Part shown: one piece after another, positions 26,597 through 36,800 of the stretch
Layout of the letters: every line of letters begins with the position of its first letter
Position numbering within the stretch: position 1 is the stretch's first letter
Assembly (NCBI RefSeq): GCF_016595505.1
Contig: NZ_JAENIL010000021.1
Coordinates: 1-64,000 of the forward strand
Source: Pelagicoccus mobilis
Lineage (GTDB): Bacteria; Verrucomicrobiota; Verrucomicrobiia; Opitutales; Opitutaceae
Direction: 5' to 3'
DNA: 64,000 nucleotides
Made by a program: the position numbers and the translations under genes
The notes under the pieces: generated by a model
What the model saw: only the letters and a program-made list of their open reading frames with translations
Databases searched by the model: none
What the model was told of the DNA's origin: nothing

Positions 26597-28330
26597 ATGG
26601 GCAATTTCCGATACGTCACCAACTTGATAATCATCGTAACCGCCGCTTGGATACCATCCCTCCAATCTAAAGAGGAACATCCCTTGGACATTCCAAGGCC
26701 AGCAGTAAGCCATCTGCCAAACGCCTTCTCTCTTAAACTCGATGAAATCTATCACTCCCTCGCGGAGGACGCATCAGATCCCGAATTGTACGGAAAGCTG
26801 GGAATGCACTACCACTCCAACGGTTTTCTCGAAAGCGCGATCATAGCTTACGAACGTTCGATCGCTTTAAGATCGGACCATGCGAAATGGCACTACTACA
26901 AAGGAAGCGTGTTCCTTTTGCTCGGGGATAGCGCCAATGCATTGCCCTCACTACAAAAGGCTTCGCAACTCGCCCCAAACCACACATTCGTCACGCTTAA
27001 GCTCGCAGACGCGCGCTACAGCTTGGGACACTCAAGTAAAGCGCTGACTCTCTACGAGGAAATCAGCCAAAAACAGCCCGAAAATCCGCTCGCCATAATT
27101 GGTATGGCTCGCTGCCTAACAAATCTAGGCGAAACCGCCAGAGCTGAGAATATACTAATCGAACTATCACAAGAACATCCGAGCGCTTCGACGCCCTTCT
27201 CTCTTCTCTATCACTTGTATTCCAGAAGTGGTGACACTGAAAAACGCAACGCGGTAAAGCAGAAGATGAAGGGACTAGATAACATTCTAACCGACAACAA
27301 TCCTTGGCTCGCAGAACTGAACGAATACTGCTACGACATCTACCGCCTAACTGTGATCGCCGATCAAGCGGAACGGTCAGGGAGTTTCGACAACGCGATC
27401 AAAACCCTGAGGCGAGCCGTAGCTTTGTCCCCAGATTCAGACGAAGCCTACTATCAATTGGGCAGGATGCATGCTCGAAACAACTCGAACACAAAAGCGA
27501 TTGCCCATCTGCAAATCGCTCAACAGAAAAATCCCCACAATGTTGAAGCGAGCCAGTTGCTTGCGGAGACGCTCCACTTTCAAGGCAAAACCGAACAGGC
27601 GCTAGAGACTGTAAAGCGTTCCATCAGCCAAACTCCGAATTCCGAGCTGCTTCAACTACAACTCGGATTCCTGCTGCAAGAGAGTGGAAACAAAGAAGCC
27701 GCAATTACAGCTTATAGAAAAGCGATCGACATCGATCCGCAGAATCGCAAAGCGATCAAAAACCTGGGAAATCTACTGGTGGAGCAACGTCAACCAGAGG
27801 GCCTCGATTGGCTTGATAAGTATATCCGTATCAAGGGCGATGATACCGAGGTCAGAATATCCCTCGGAAACCTATACGCAAAAGCTGGAAACTTCTCGAA
27901 AGCAATCGACTATCTAGAACCAGCCTATCGACTCGCACCGCAAAACACGGATTTGCAACGAGCCCTTGCAATCGCCTACCTCAGGCTTGCTGTTGATCTG
28001 GCAAACAAGGGCAATATCGAACGAGCCATCGCTCGCCTCGAATCAAGCGTCGAGACCGACAACGACTTCACGGACGCACGGTTCAATCTGGCCCTGCTCT
28101 ACCTAAATACTGGACAAGCGCCAAAGGCAGAATCCCATGCTAGAACGCTATTGGCAGCAACTCCGAAAGACCTTGAGCTAACAATTCTCCTAGCTCGCAG
28201 TTTGTCGATTCAACATCGCAACTCAGAAGCGATTTCGGTCCTAGAAGCATTCGAGTCCGAAACTCCAAACCTAACTCAGGCGGAAAAGGAATCGCTACGC
28301 ACCGTCTGGGAGTCAATTAGACAGAACTAG
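26597..28330 (+). CDS. Large TPR protein, exported
   Basis: A 577-residue protein built almost entirely of TPR repeats after a signal peptide (about residues 1-25, ending IPSLQSKEE). Repeats are regular (AIIAYERSIALRSDHAKWHY, AIKTLRRAVALSPDSDEAYY, AITAYRKAIDIDPQNRKAIK, AIDYLEPAYRLAPQNTDLQR, and others), which makes a long solenoid for binding peptides or partner proteins. No enzymatic domain. It is divergent from the FG-GAP/TPR pair, so the three genes may form one system. It is followed by a structured intergenic region and a LacI gene on the opposite strand. Confidence 0.82.
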   Translation: MGNFRYVTNLIIIVTAAWIPSLQSKEEHPLDIPRPAVSHLPNAFSLKLDEIYHSLAEDASDPELYGKLGMHYHSNGFLESAIIAYERSIALRSDHAKWHYYKGSVFLLLGDSANALPSLQKASQLAPNHTFVTLKLADARYSLGHSSKALTLYEEISQKQPENPLAIIGMARCLTNLGETARAENILIELSQEHPSASTPFSLLYHLYSRSGDTEKRNAVKQKMKGLDNILTDNNPWLAELNEYCYDIYRLTVIADQAERSGSFDNAIKTLRRAVALSPDSDEAYYQLGRMHARNNSNTKAIAHLQIAQQKNPHNVEASQLLAETLHFQGKTEQALETVKRSISQTPNSELLQLQLGFLLQESGNKEAAITAYRKAIDIDPQNRKAIKNLGNLLVEQRQPEGLDWLDKYIRIKGDDTEVRISLGNLYAKAGNFSKAIDYLEPAYRLAPQNTDLQRALAIAYLRLAVDLANKGNIERAIARLESSVETDNDFTDARFNLALLYLNTGQAPKAESHARTLLAATPKDLELTILLARSLSIQHRNSEAISVLEAFESETPNLTQAEKESLRTVWESIRQN

Positions 28331-28371
28331 AAAATTCATTCGTAGTCTTATGCCCGATACGGATTAGCTGC

Positions 28372-28421
28372 CCAGCGGCTTTATCCGCCCCCATTTGCGG
28401 ATGTTTCGTTCAAGCCGCTGG
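28372..28421. terminator. Nested hairpin between convergent genes
   Basis: CCAGCGGCTT (28372-28381) and AAGCCGCTGG (28412-28421) form a ten-base stem enclosing a smaller stem ATCCGC/GCGGAT (28383-28402). It lies between the end of the TPR gene and the end of the LacI gene. An A-run (T-run on the minus strand) lies between the LacI stop and the hairpin rather than after it, so an intrinsic terminator is likely but not textbook. Confidence 0.45.
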
Positions 28422-28455
28422 CCAACCTATAACCCATACTAGAAAAAAAAGATTA

Positions 28456-29523
28456 CTAAGCGCTCTCCAAAGCGGGCTGCTCGAGTCCGGGAGCAAACGA
28501 ACGTCCAGGTATCCAATTACCTGCGACATGATAGCAAGTCGTTTCAGCAAGGCGTCCCCTCGTCCCGAAACGAATAAGCCGATCTAAGTGATCAATTCCG
28601 GTAACGCCAACACGGACACTTTCGTCCCTCACTCCTGCGATCTGGCCATCGCGACCATCGGTCTTCAGGCTCAAAAAACCAACATCAACGCCAGCTAAAG
28701 CATCGTATACGCTATCGTCATATCCAACAACGACTTCCAATTCGTTTTGCTCAACCCAAGCCCGTACTTCTTCAGAACTGGCCTCATCTCTGAAAAGCAC
28801 GCAATAGGTGCAATTCGCTCCAAAACTCGAATACATCAACCCCTCTAAGATCCCCTTGCGCGCAAAATCATTGGCGATGCTATTCTTGTCTCCTGAAAGA
28901 ACCAAACCAACCCGACGGTGTGAAGTAGATCGGATCGCCTCAACCACCTGAACCATCTCAGTCTTAACATCAGTATCGACACTATCAACCAAGCAAACGG
29001 TCTCGGAATCACGGATAGACACACAGGAGAAGCTATCCCAATTGAAAGCATCCCGTAGCTTTTCGTCATTCATCGCGACCAAGGCTACTCCATCTACTCC
29101 TCTGTGATAAAGGATACGGCTAATCGTAGATAATTCCCGCTGTGTCCGCACCGTGTGGGTTTCGAATTCATAGCCTAACGCATTTGCCTTCTGCCTAGCC
29201 CCTTCGATCAAGCTCTCATTGTCGTGCGACAACGACTCCTCCCTAGCGTACTCGATCAACGCAATACGAGCCCCCTCTTGAGCGACACGGTTCTTCCATC
29301 GAAGTGCAGCGATTTTCGAAAGCGAAGGGTCTGCTCGATATCCAAGTTCGTCAGCGATTGATTTGACACGGTCCCTGGTCTTGGAGCTGATTTCCGGCAT
29401 TCCTCTTAGCGCCATCGACACGGTCGCTTTCGAGACGCCTGCCTCCTTCGCAATATCTGAAATTGTAGTTCTGGGCTTTCTCTGACCACTTGAACCTACG
29501 GCGGATTGAACGGGGGTAACCAT
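28456..29523 (-). CDS. LacI-family transcriptional regulator
   Basis: A sugar-responsive regulator. HTH with TISDIAKEAGVSKATVSMALR (residues about 19-39) and the following ADPSLSKIAALRWK. The effector domain is a periplasmic-binding-protein fold. It is related to the regulator at 12819 in the stretch ADPSLS, but the recognition helix differs (SKATVSMAL versus AKATVCRAL), so a different operator is expected. It diverges from the LacI gene at 29651 over 127 bases and converges on the large TPR gene. Targets are not obvious; the adjacent FG-GAP/TPR genes and the GPH symporter are candidates. Confidence 0.9.
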   Translation of the reverse strand: MVTPVQSAVGSSGQRKPRTTISDIAKEAGVSKATVSMALRGMPEISSKTRDRVKSIADELGYRADPSLSKIAALRWKNRVAQEGARIALIEYAREESLSHDNESLIEGARQKANALGYEFETHTVRTQRELSTISRILYHRGVDGVALVAMNDEKLRDAFNWDSFSCVSIRDSETVCLVDSVDTDVKTEMVQVVEAIRSTSHRRVGLVLSGDKNSIANDFARKGILEGLMYSSFGANCTYCVLFRDEASSEEVRAWVEQNELEVVVGYDDSVYDALAGVDVGFLSLKTDGRDGQIAGVRDESVRVGVTGIDHLDRLIRFGTRGRLAETTCYHVAGNWIPGRSFAPGLEQPALESA

Positions 29524-29650
29524 AGTAAGATAGCAGTTCTAAGTTAAGATTTCGGGGTACGCTTCACAATATCACGAATCCGTTGCCGATAAACAACTTG
29601 AAGTCTTTGCATATTGTTGCACAAAGAGGGGGAGCAAACCTGCAAGCCAC

Positions 29651-30685
29651 ATGCAAAAGAGCCAAAACTCCAAACTCCAACCGGTTACCATGAAGGAGAT
29701 TGGAATCGAAGCAGGCGTCTCTCAGTCGACCGTGTCGAGAGCCTTGCGCAACGACTCTCGAATTACGGAACCGGTTCGCGAGCGCGTCCAAGCGGCCGCC
29801 AAAAAGCTGAATTACCGCCCCAACCCTCTTGTCTCCGCATTCACCTCTCAAGTTCGCGGTTATCGCCGCTCCCCTACTCACGCGACGATTGGCTTTCTCT
29901 CTCCGTTCGGCAACCCGAGCGCGAACCATATCGATGACTACTACAAGGGAGCGGCAGACCGTGCCCGCGAATTGGGTTTCGAGACAGATTTGATTATCCT
30001 TCCCGAACTTGAACATTCCTGGAGCGCGGTTAACCGCATCATTCGAGCTCGCTCCATTCAAGGACTTCTCGTCCTCCCGGTCCCCCAAGGATACAGTATC
30101 GAAGAGTTAGACTTGAGCAGAGTGGCATCTGCCACCGTAGACCCAAGCCTACAAAAACCCGACCTTCATCGGGCAACGCCAGACTATTTCCATAGCATGG
30201 AACTCGCCCTCAACACACTCACCGAAATGGGCTACAAACGTATCAGCTTTTGCAGCTGGGATGAGGAGCAGGAACGTATAGGATCCCGTTGGCTTGGATC
30301 CTATTTTCGCTGGCAGCAAAAACATAAGATCCACCTCCCGCCGTACATAAGCTCTGACGATTGGGATGAGGAACCATTTGTTGAATACATCAATCGCGAA
30401 AAGCCCGACGTTATCGTTTCCAACTCGAGATTCTATTACAAAATTCTACTGAAGCATCAAATTCCCGTCCCCGATCGGATCGCCTTCGCTAGTCTCTGCG
30501 CCATGCAAGGAAACAGCGCCATGGGAGGGATAGACCAATGCGGACGACTAATAGCATCCGCAGCGATCGACCTGATCGTAAGCCAGATGTACCGCAACGA
30601 AGGCGGCATCCCGGAACACCCGAAGTCCGTATCAATTCGCGGCCAATGGGTGGACGGAGAGACCACGCCAAGAAAAAAACCTTAG
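29651..30685 (+). CDS. LacI-family transcriptional regulator
   Basis: A sugar-responsive regulator upstream of the symporter-sulfatase pair on the same strand, which are its natural targets. HTH: VTMKEIGIEAGVSQSTVSRA, then RERVQAAAKKLNYRPNPLVSAFTSQVRG. The effector domain reads through a typical periplasmic-binding-protein fold. The first ATG at 29651 is kept, though a later ATG at 29690 also precedes the HTH; GGGGGAG at 29628-29634 is rather far from the first. A 219-base gap separates it from the GPH symporter and holds the palindrome at 30787-30801. Specific ligand unknown. Confidence 0.9.
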   Translation: MQKSQNSKLQPVTMKEIGIEAGVSQSTVSRALRNDSRITEPVRERVQAAAKKLNYRPNPLVSAFTSQVRGYRRSPTHATIGFLSPFGNPSANHIDDYYKGAADRARELGFETDLIILPELEHSWSAVNRIIRARSIQGLLVLPVPQGYSIEELDLSRVASATVDPSLQKPDLHRATPDYFHSMELALNTLTEMGYKRISFCSWDEEQERIGSRWLGSYFRWQQKHKIHLPPYISSDDWDEEPFVEYINREKPDVIVSNSRFYYKILLKHQIPVPDRIAFASLCAMQGNSAMGGIDQCGRLIASAAIDLIVSQMYRNEGGIPEHPKSVSIRGQWVDGETTPRKKP

Positions 30686-30786
30686 ACCACGTATCTAAAT
30701 CTCAACTACGCGGCGGCGCCCCGGTGACGATTCGCCCTATGGTCTTCCCGCAGCTGCTTGCTGCTCTATCAATCTTCTATGCCAAA

Positions 30787-30801
30787 GTTGCCTTAGGCAA
30801 C
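30787..30801. promoter_or_regulatory. Palindrome before the GPH symporter gene
   Basis: GTTGCCT and AGGCAAC form a perfect seven-base inverted repeat around T, about 100 bases before the symporter start. It is an operator candidate for the LacI gene at 29651. Related short elements with GTTG..CAAC occur at 40477-40487. No consensus promoter was recognised. Confidence 0.35.
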
Positions 30802-30904
30802 CGAGATTAACCTCTTCCGCTTGAGTTGAACGGCATCAGACTCTACTAAATTGCGGATCCCTACCTCCCGCATTTTCTAGGTCTATCCCCCTATCGACCC
30901 CAGA

Positions 30905-32329
30905 ATGAGCACTCGTCCCAACGATTCCAACAGCGTCGTGCAAAACAACACCCAAAGTTCCGGTCCTGAGGAGCCCTCCATCAAAGAGGTGCTCGCATAC
31001 GGATCTCCCGCACTCGGCGATTCGCTCGTTTCGCATATGCTTGGCGGCTTCGCGACGAGCATGCTGGTGGTAAGCCTCGAACTCAACGCCGCCTACATCA
31101 GCCTCATCATTGGGGCAAAAATGGCCATAGACGCCGTCACAGACCCTCTCATGGGCCATATATCCGACAACTGGAGAGGTCGACTTGGCAGGCGACGCCC
31201 CTTCATCCTGGCAGGAGGCCTGCTTGTCGGAATCTTCCTTTTCTTCACTTGGAATCTTCCCGTTGGCTGGAGCAAGGATCACGTGACGCTCTACTTCGCA
31301 GGAGGCGTAGTGGCCTATTCAATTTTCCACACCATCTTCATGGTTCCGTACACCGCCCTCGGAATCGAGCTCTCCCCCACCTACGATGGGAAAACCAGGG
31401 TCTATCTTTGGAAGACTCTATTTTCGCGAACTTCGACTTTCATCAATCCCTGGCTCTATCCGCTCTGCTTATCCAGTCTCTTTGTATCTGAATATCAAGG
31501 GGCAAAGTATGTCGCAGCAGGAGTCGCCGTGTTGGTAGCTCTCGGATGCGTTGCCGCATTCCAAAACTGCCAAGAGCGCTCTCATTTCAAAGCCGCGAAA
31601 AAGGAGCCCATAATCTCCTCCATCAAGAAGACGTTCAAGAATCCTCACTTCCTTAGAATCGTCGGTCTGTACGTTCTCATGATGGTCACGATCCAACTCT
31701 TCATCCAAGTCGGAGCGATCATTAACATCCAGTATGTCTTTGGTGGAGACAAGTTGGCCGGAGCCTCCTACACCGCCGGAGTCGAGACGCTCGCTGGCGT
31801 GCTCGTGCTGCTCACACTTCCAGTAGTCGGAAAACTCTGCAAACGACTTGGAAAGCACAATGCTCTAAAAATCGCATTTTGCCTCATGATCATCGGCGAT
31901 ATCATCAAATGGTGGGCGTTCACTCCCGAGTATAAAATGCTCCAGTGGGTCTATCCGTTTTGCTACTCGCTCGGCATCTCCAGTATTTTCGTGATTCTTG
32001 AGTCGATGATGGCTGACGCAGTCGATTACGACGAGTATCTCACTGGTTTCCGGCGAGAAGGAATCTACGGAGCAGTCGGTGGTTTCATAATGAAAAACGC
32101 GGGAGCTGGAGCTGGAGCGCTATCGGGGATTCTCCTCGTGATGGCGGGGTACCAGTCCGATCTAGGACACGAGCAAAGCGACTCGACCTTCATCTGGCTC
32201 CGTCTCTTCAACAGCATCATCCCGGCGGCAATGCTCTTGTGCGGGCTAGCCCTACTTTACAAGTATCCACTTACACGTGACGTAATGGATAAAGTCCGCC
32301 AAGAGGTCCAAGCCAGAAAAACGAAATGA
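30905..32329 (+). CDS. GPH-family (glycoside-pentoside-hexuronide) cation symporter, MFS-type
   Basis: An inner-membrane importer of mono- or oligosaccharides with about 12 membrane segments. The family signature is visible: DPLMGHISDNWRGRLGRRRP (near residue 80) and, in the second half, MADAVDYDEYLTGFRREGIYG with the conserved Asp/Tyr residues. No N-terminal signal peptide, as expected. It is translationally coupled to the next sulfatase (ATGA at 32326-32329), which links desulfation and uptake of the same substrate. It is the only inner-membrane sugar transporter in the window, so it likely imports the products of the whole locus. The LacI gene at 29651 is upstream. Confidence 0.9.
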   Translation: MSTRPNDSNSVVQNNTQSSGPEEPSIKEVLAYGSPALGDSLVSHMLGGFATSMLVVSLELNAAYISLIIGAKMAIDAVTDPLMGHISDNWRGRLGRRRPFILAGGLLVGIFLFFTWNLPVGWSKDHVTLYFAGGVVAYSIFHTIFMVPYTALGIELSPTYDGKTRVYLWKTLFSRTSTFINPWLYPLCLSSLFVSEYQGAKYVAAGVAVLVALGCVAAFQNCQERSHFKAAKKEPIISSIKKTFKNPHFLRIVGLYVLMMVTIQLFIQVGAIINIQYVFGGDKLAGASYTAGVETLAGVLVLLTLPVVGKLCKRLGKHNALKIAFCLMIIGDIIKWWAFTPEYKMLQWVYPFCYSLGISSIFVILESMMADAVDYDEYLTGFRREGIYGAVGGFIMKNAGAGAGALSGILLVMAGYQSDLGHEQSDSTFIWLRLFNSIIPAAMLLCGLALLYKYPLTRDVMDKVRQEVQARKTK

Positions 32330-33747
32330 ATAAAAGCTTAGCCTGCGCCACGACTTTCCTTATTCTTCACCTTCTGAGCTTCGCAACTGCGAAACCGCTC
32401 AACATGCTTTTCATCGTTTCCGATGACCTCAGCGTAAATGCGCTGGCAGAGGCCGCTACGCCACATATAGATCGACTTGTCCAGGAGAGCATGACCTTCA
32501 CAAAGGCCTACTGCCAGTACCCAGCTTGCGCTCCCTCCCGCAACTCTTTCCTCAGCGGAACACGGCCCGATAGAACCCAAGCCCAATGGTCACGACTGAG
32601 AGACCTTATGCCCGACGTAACGACGCTCCCCCAGTTGTGTCGAGAAAACGGATACTTCACAGCCTCAATTGGAAAAATATTCCACATAGGCAATTGGGAC
32701 CGGCGTTGGCCAGAAAGCGACTGGAAAATGGGCGACCCCGAGTGTTGGGATTTTCGCATCAATTGCCCACCTTCTAACCAAGGCCGCCAAAGCAAACCTC
32801 CGTTTCCACGAAAAGGGGAAAAATTCACCTTTCCTGGATTAAGCGGTCCGATCGACTATGGAATGATCTCCTACGAGTCGGATCTCGCACAGGACGATGG
32901 TCAAGTGACTCAAGAGGCGATACGCCAGCTCGATCGCCCACGAGAAAAACCCTTTTTCCTAGGCGTTGGCTACCGACGCCCCCACGCCCCATTCGTAGCC
33001 CCGGAGAAGTACTTTTGGCCCTACCCTGAGAGCTCGATAGAGCTACCCTCCCCAGGTGATCGAAGTGACGCGCCCAGTTTCGCTTTCAACACTCGAAAAG
33101 CCAACTATGAAGACCCAGATTCGATGAAACGGATGAAGATGTGTTACCTAGCGTCAGTCTCCTTTCTAGATGCCCAAATCGGACGCTTGATCCAATTCCT
33201 CGAAGAACATGACCTCTACGAAGACACGGCAATCATTCTATTTTCAGACCATGGCTTCCAACTCGGCGAACACGGTGATTGGCACAAGAACACCCTTTTT
33301 GAAGAATCCCTCCAAGTTCCATTAATCATCCGCATTCCATCCATAACGACACCAGGTTCCTCAAGCGAAACGCCAGTAGCCTTAGTCGACTTGTATCCAA
33401 CCTTACAAGAGCTTCTTAAGCTGCCGTATCCAAAACATAAACTAGACGGATTCTCCCTTCTCCCTCAAATCCGCGACCCTAATCAATTCGGCGCCGCTCG
33501 CCCCATATTCTCTCAAATCCGTCGCAACACGACAAAGCACGGAAGCATCGTAGCATATAGCGTACGAACAGATCGATATCGGTACAACGAATGGTGGACC
33601 AGCGAAAGAGCTCCAGAAATCCTCGCCACCGAACTCTATGACCTAGAAGAGGACCCAAACTCTGAAACAAATCTAGCAAGTGATTCCGGTTTTATAGAAA
33701 CAACCCAACACCTTAGCCAACTGATCAGAAACTACAGAAAGCTCTAA
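32326..33747 (+). CDS. Sulfatase (S1 family), secreted
   Basis: A formylglycine-dependent sulfatase. The signal peptide about residues 1-22 is followed by NMLFIVSDDLSVNALAEAAT, with Asp-Asp metal ligands. CQYPACAPSRNSFLSGTRP carries CxPSR with Cys68. LFSDHGFQLGEHGDWHK supplies the C-terminal active-site DHG element. The sequence resembles iduronate-2-sulfatase-like members (RNSFLSGTRPDRT; GVGYRRPHAPFVAPEKY). Its ATG overlaps the symporter stop as ATGA. Substrate not determined. The downstream 140-base gap to the large protein contains the palindrome AGAGCG-AA-CGCTCT (33810-33823). Confidence 0.92.
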   Translation: MNKSLACATTFLILHLLSFATAKPLNMLFIVSDDLSVNALAEAATPHIDRLVQESMTFTKAYCQYPACAPSRNSFLSGTRPDRTQAQWSRLRDLMPDVTTLPQLCRENGYFTASIGKIFHIGNWDRRWPESDWKMGDPECWDFRINCPPSNQGRQSKPPFPRKGEKFTFPGLSGPIDYGMISYESDLAQDDGQVTQEAIRQLDRPREKPFFLGVGYRRPHAPFVAPEKYFWPYPESSIELPSPGDRSDAPSFAFNTRKANYEDPDSMKRMKMCYLASVSFLDAQIGRLIQFLEEHDLYEDTAIILFSDHGFQLGEHGDWHKNTLFEESLQVPLIIRIPSITTPGSSSETPVALVDLYPTLQELLKLPYPKHKLDGFSLLPQIRDPNQFGAARPIFSQIRRNTTKHGSIVAYSVRTDRYRYNEWWTSERAPEILATELYDLEEDPNSETNLASDSGFIETTQHLSQLIRNYRKL

Positions 33748-33889
33748 CGCGATACCCGCCAAAAGCGCTTCAAGGTCTTCTTTCTCATTCCTACCGTCTT
33801 AGACTCTAAAGAGCGAACGCTCTAGAGCGCGAGCCGACGCCTAGCCTGCACGCTTGCCATCGCAACTCGATATAAGTTTTACTTCAGGA

Positions 33890-36800
33890 ATGCCTATCCT
33901 CCTTGCTTCCTGCATCAGGGCGAAACTGCGTCGGCTCCCCTTGATGGTCCTCGCCTCCGCAGCCGCCCTTACGGCCGCCCCAGGCGACCTCAAACTCGAA
34001 ACGCTGACCCAAAAGAACGATGCAGCCTCTGGGCCTGGTTCGCGAGAAATCACGCGCTTCGAATCTCCCACCTTTCCCATAGCCATCGACGAATTTGGAA
34101 CCGTCAGTTTCGCTGCACGCGTCGATGTGCGAGGAACAGAGGAATTCGGTTTCTATCGTTCCGCACTCCCCGGATCCGTTTCCACATTGTTTCAAAGCGA
34201 TCAGGTCGTCCCAGGCGTCACGCAAAACGGCGACGCCTTAGAAGCCTCAGCCTCGCCACGCCGAGGCTTTTCCTCTGACTTCAGCGGAACCTTTCACGCC
34301 CTTACTGTAGTCGATCCTTTAGGAGGAGGATTTCTCTTCAAGACAACCGACGGAACGATCAGTCAGACACCGATCACGTGGCCCGTCGACATCTCCCAAA
34401 CACGAAACTTCAAAGATGCCGTCGACATCTCCGACGGGCGAGGCACTACAAAAACGCGCTCTGCCGGTATTTCGGAAGATATCCTGGTCTCCCCATCCGG
34501 AACGCTCTACTGGAAGGTCTTCGATGGCATCCTCAAAGCCAGCACCAGCGACGACCTTTCAGCCGTCATGTTCGACGGCACCGCCGCACCAGGATTCGAG
34601 GATTCCGACAACGCGACCTTCGATACCCCCATCGCCCTCAGAGGCGTCGACGATTTAGACAACGTCGTTTTCCACACGCGTGTAACCAAAAACTCGGGCG
34701 CCCGCCACGCCGTATTCCGATACGAAGCCTCGAATGAATCCATCGTCCCCCTTTTCGTCGACACCGAAACCACCCTTCCCGACTTGGATGGAGGTTCCCC
34801 TGAAGTGGAACCAGAAGACGTCGTGGTACTCCCCGACGGCACTGTAGTGCTCCGTGTCAAACTCTCCTCCTCGCGGAGCGGATTCTGGAGGATCGGACTA
34901 GATAATTCCATCGAGAAAATCGCCGAATTCAACGACAACGGCTTCTTCCCAAACCAAACCGACGAGGGCGAACTTCACTTCCGCAATGTTCCTCTCGGCG
35001 ACTGGGCCGTTACCCACAACGGCACCCTATTTTTCACCTCAGATCTACGTAGTGGAGCAAGCAATACAACCTCCGAAGGTGTTTGGAGAATCGATCCGGA
35101 AACCAAAGCGATCACAACGCTTGCCCGCGTTCCGTTCACCCGAGACGTTGACGCACCATCCATCGACCCCACGGATGTCCCAAGCAGCGACGCCGACTTC
35201 CGCTCCTTCGACAATCTCACCGCCGCCGGCGACGACAAGGTCGCCTTCACGGCGGAATTAAGCGACGGTACCGGAGGCCTATTTGCGACCGATCTGAATG
35301 GCGGTCTCATCAAGATCGCCCTCGAAGGCGACCCACTCGAAGGCAGCGCCATTCAGAACATCACCTTCACACCTGACCTCGCCGGAGAAGAAATCATTCT
35401 CAACAAAGGGACTTCCGGACTCAACTCCAACGGCGAATTGGCCTTTCTCGCCGATCTCGCCGACGGCGGCACTGCCTTGGTCAAAGCAAGCTACGAAGGA
35501 ATCGTTCACCCCATCGGAAACATCTATATCTGGGATGGTGGAGCGGGCGACACCAACTGGCACACCGTCGTCAACGGCCGTTCGAACTGGACCGACTCCG
35601 TCGGCACTCCCTGGGACGAACCGCCTCCAGCTAACGGAACCTCGATCATCAAAATCGGGGACGAATTCATCGTCGAACTCCAAGACGAAGCCGCCCACGT
35701 TGCTCAAGTCGAACTCGGTGACTCGATCCTCGAACTGGGAGCGGAATTCGACTGCGCCACCACCTTCGAAGGATCGGACGGATCCAGCCTCATCCTAAGA
35801 AAAGGAAACATCAAGGGAGGCACGCTACATACCAAAGGCATCATCGCCAAAGAAGGGCCCGACAACGCATGGTTCGTCTGGAATAAGGCGACCATCGAGG
35901 AGGCCGATCTAATGATCGAAGAAGGCCACCTTCATTGGTGGACCAATCTCGTATTGATCGACGCATCGATCGTAGTCGACGGAGGTGGACTGGAAGCCGG
36001 AGGAAAGCTTCAATTCGAAGGCGATTCCGGTCTCGATCTCATAGCCTCGCCCGAAGCGGTCGAGTTCTACGACACCGTCGAACTCGTGCTAGGCACCGAC
36101 GTTACATTTCAATTGAACCCCGAAACGCAGCTCGAAATCGGGGAGGCTGACTCCTTCGGAAACATCGCCATCCGAAAACTCGATCCTGACCTCCCCTTAG
36201 TGCGGACGCTTCAGCTCCAAGGCCAAGGCAAAGTCTTCGTCTACGACGACCTCCAACTCGCGCCAGGACTAACGCTAATTAACAAAATCGGCACCCTCGC
36301 CTCGCCCGGGCTCATCTTCGACACCTGGCTCGACGTCCTCTCCGAATACGTATCCAATATCGAAGGACGCTTCGAAAACAGAGGCGGCATGAAAATCGTC
36401 TCTGGCGGCGTAGCCGGCGAATTCCATAATTTCAGCCAACTTTCGATCACCAACCATACCAATAATAAACCTTCCATCCTCCTCGAGTGCGTAAATCACG
36501 GAACGCTATTACAGGATGGCGGCATCTCCACCAAACACTTCATCGCCAAAGCAGGCTCGGAACATCTCTTCAGTTCAAGCACGCCGCAAGAAGCCCTGCT
36601 CACCTTCGTCGCCGACGAGGACAGCCCAACCCTCGTTTTCGAGAAAGGTTCTTCGATAAAAGCTCAAAGCGGTAGCAGCAAACTCGTATTCAAAGGTAAC
36701 CAAGCGCCCAACCTCCAAGCGGAAATAGACGTAAACAAGAACAGTAAAATAAGGATCCAAAAAGCGAATACAGGGCCCAAAGAAACGATAACGATATACG

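Noticed and set aside
29608-29625. TTGCATATTGTTGCACAA as an operator between the two divergent LacI genes
   Set aside because: Only about half of the positions are symmetric, too weak to call without comparison to orthologues.
29564-30088. Minus-strand open frame of 174 codons opposite the LacI gene at 29651
   Set aside because: Overlaps a clear helix-turn-helix coding region and has no recognisable features.
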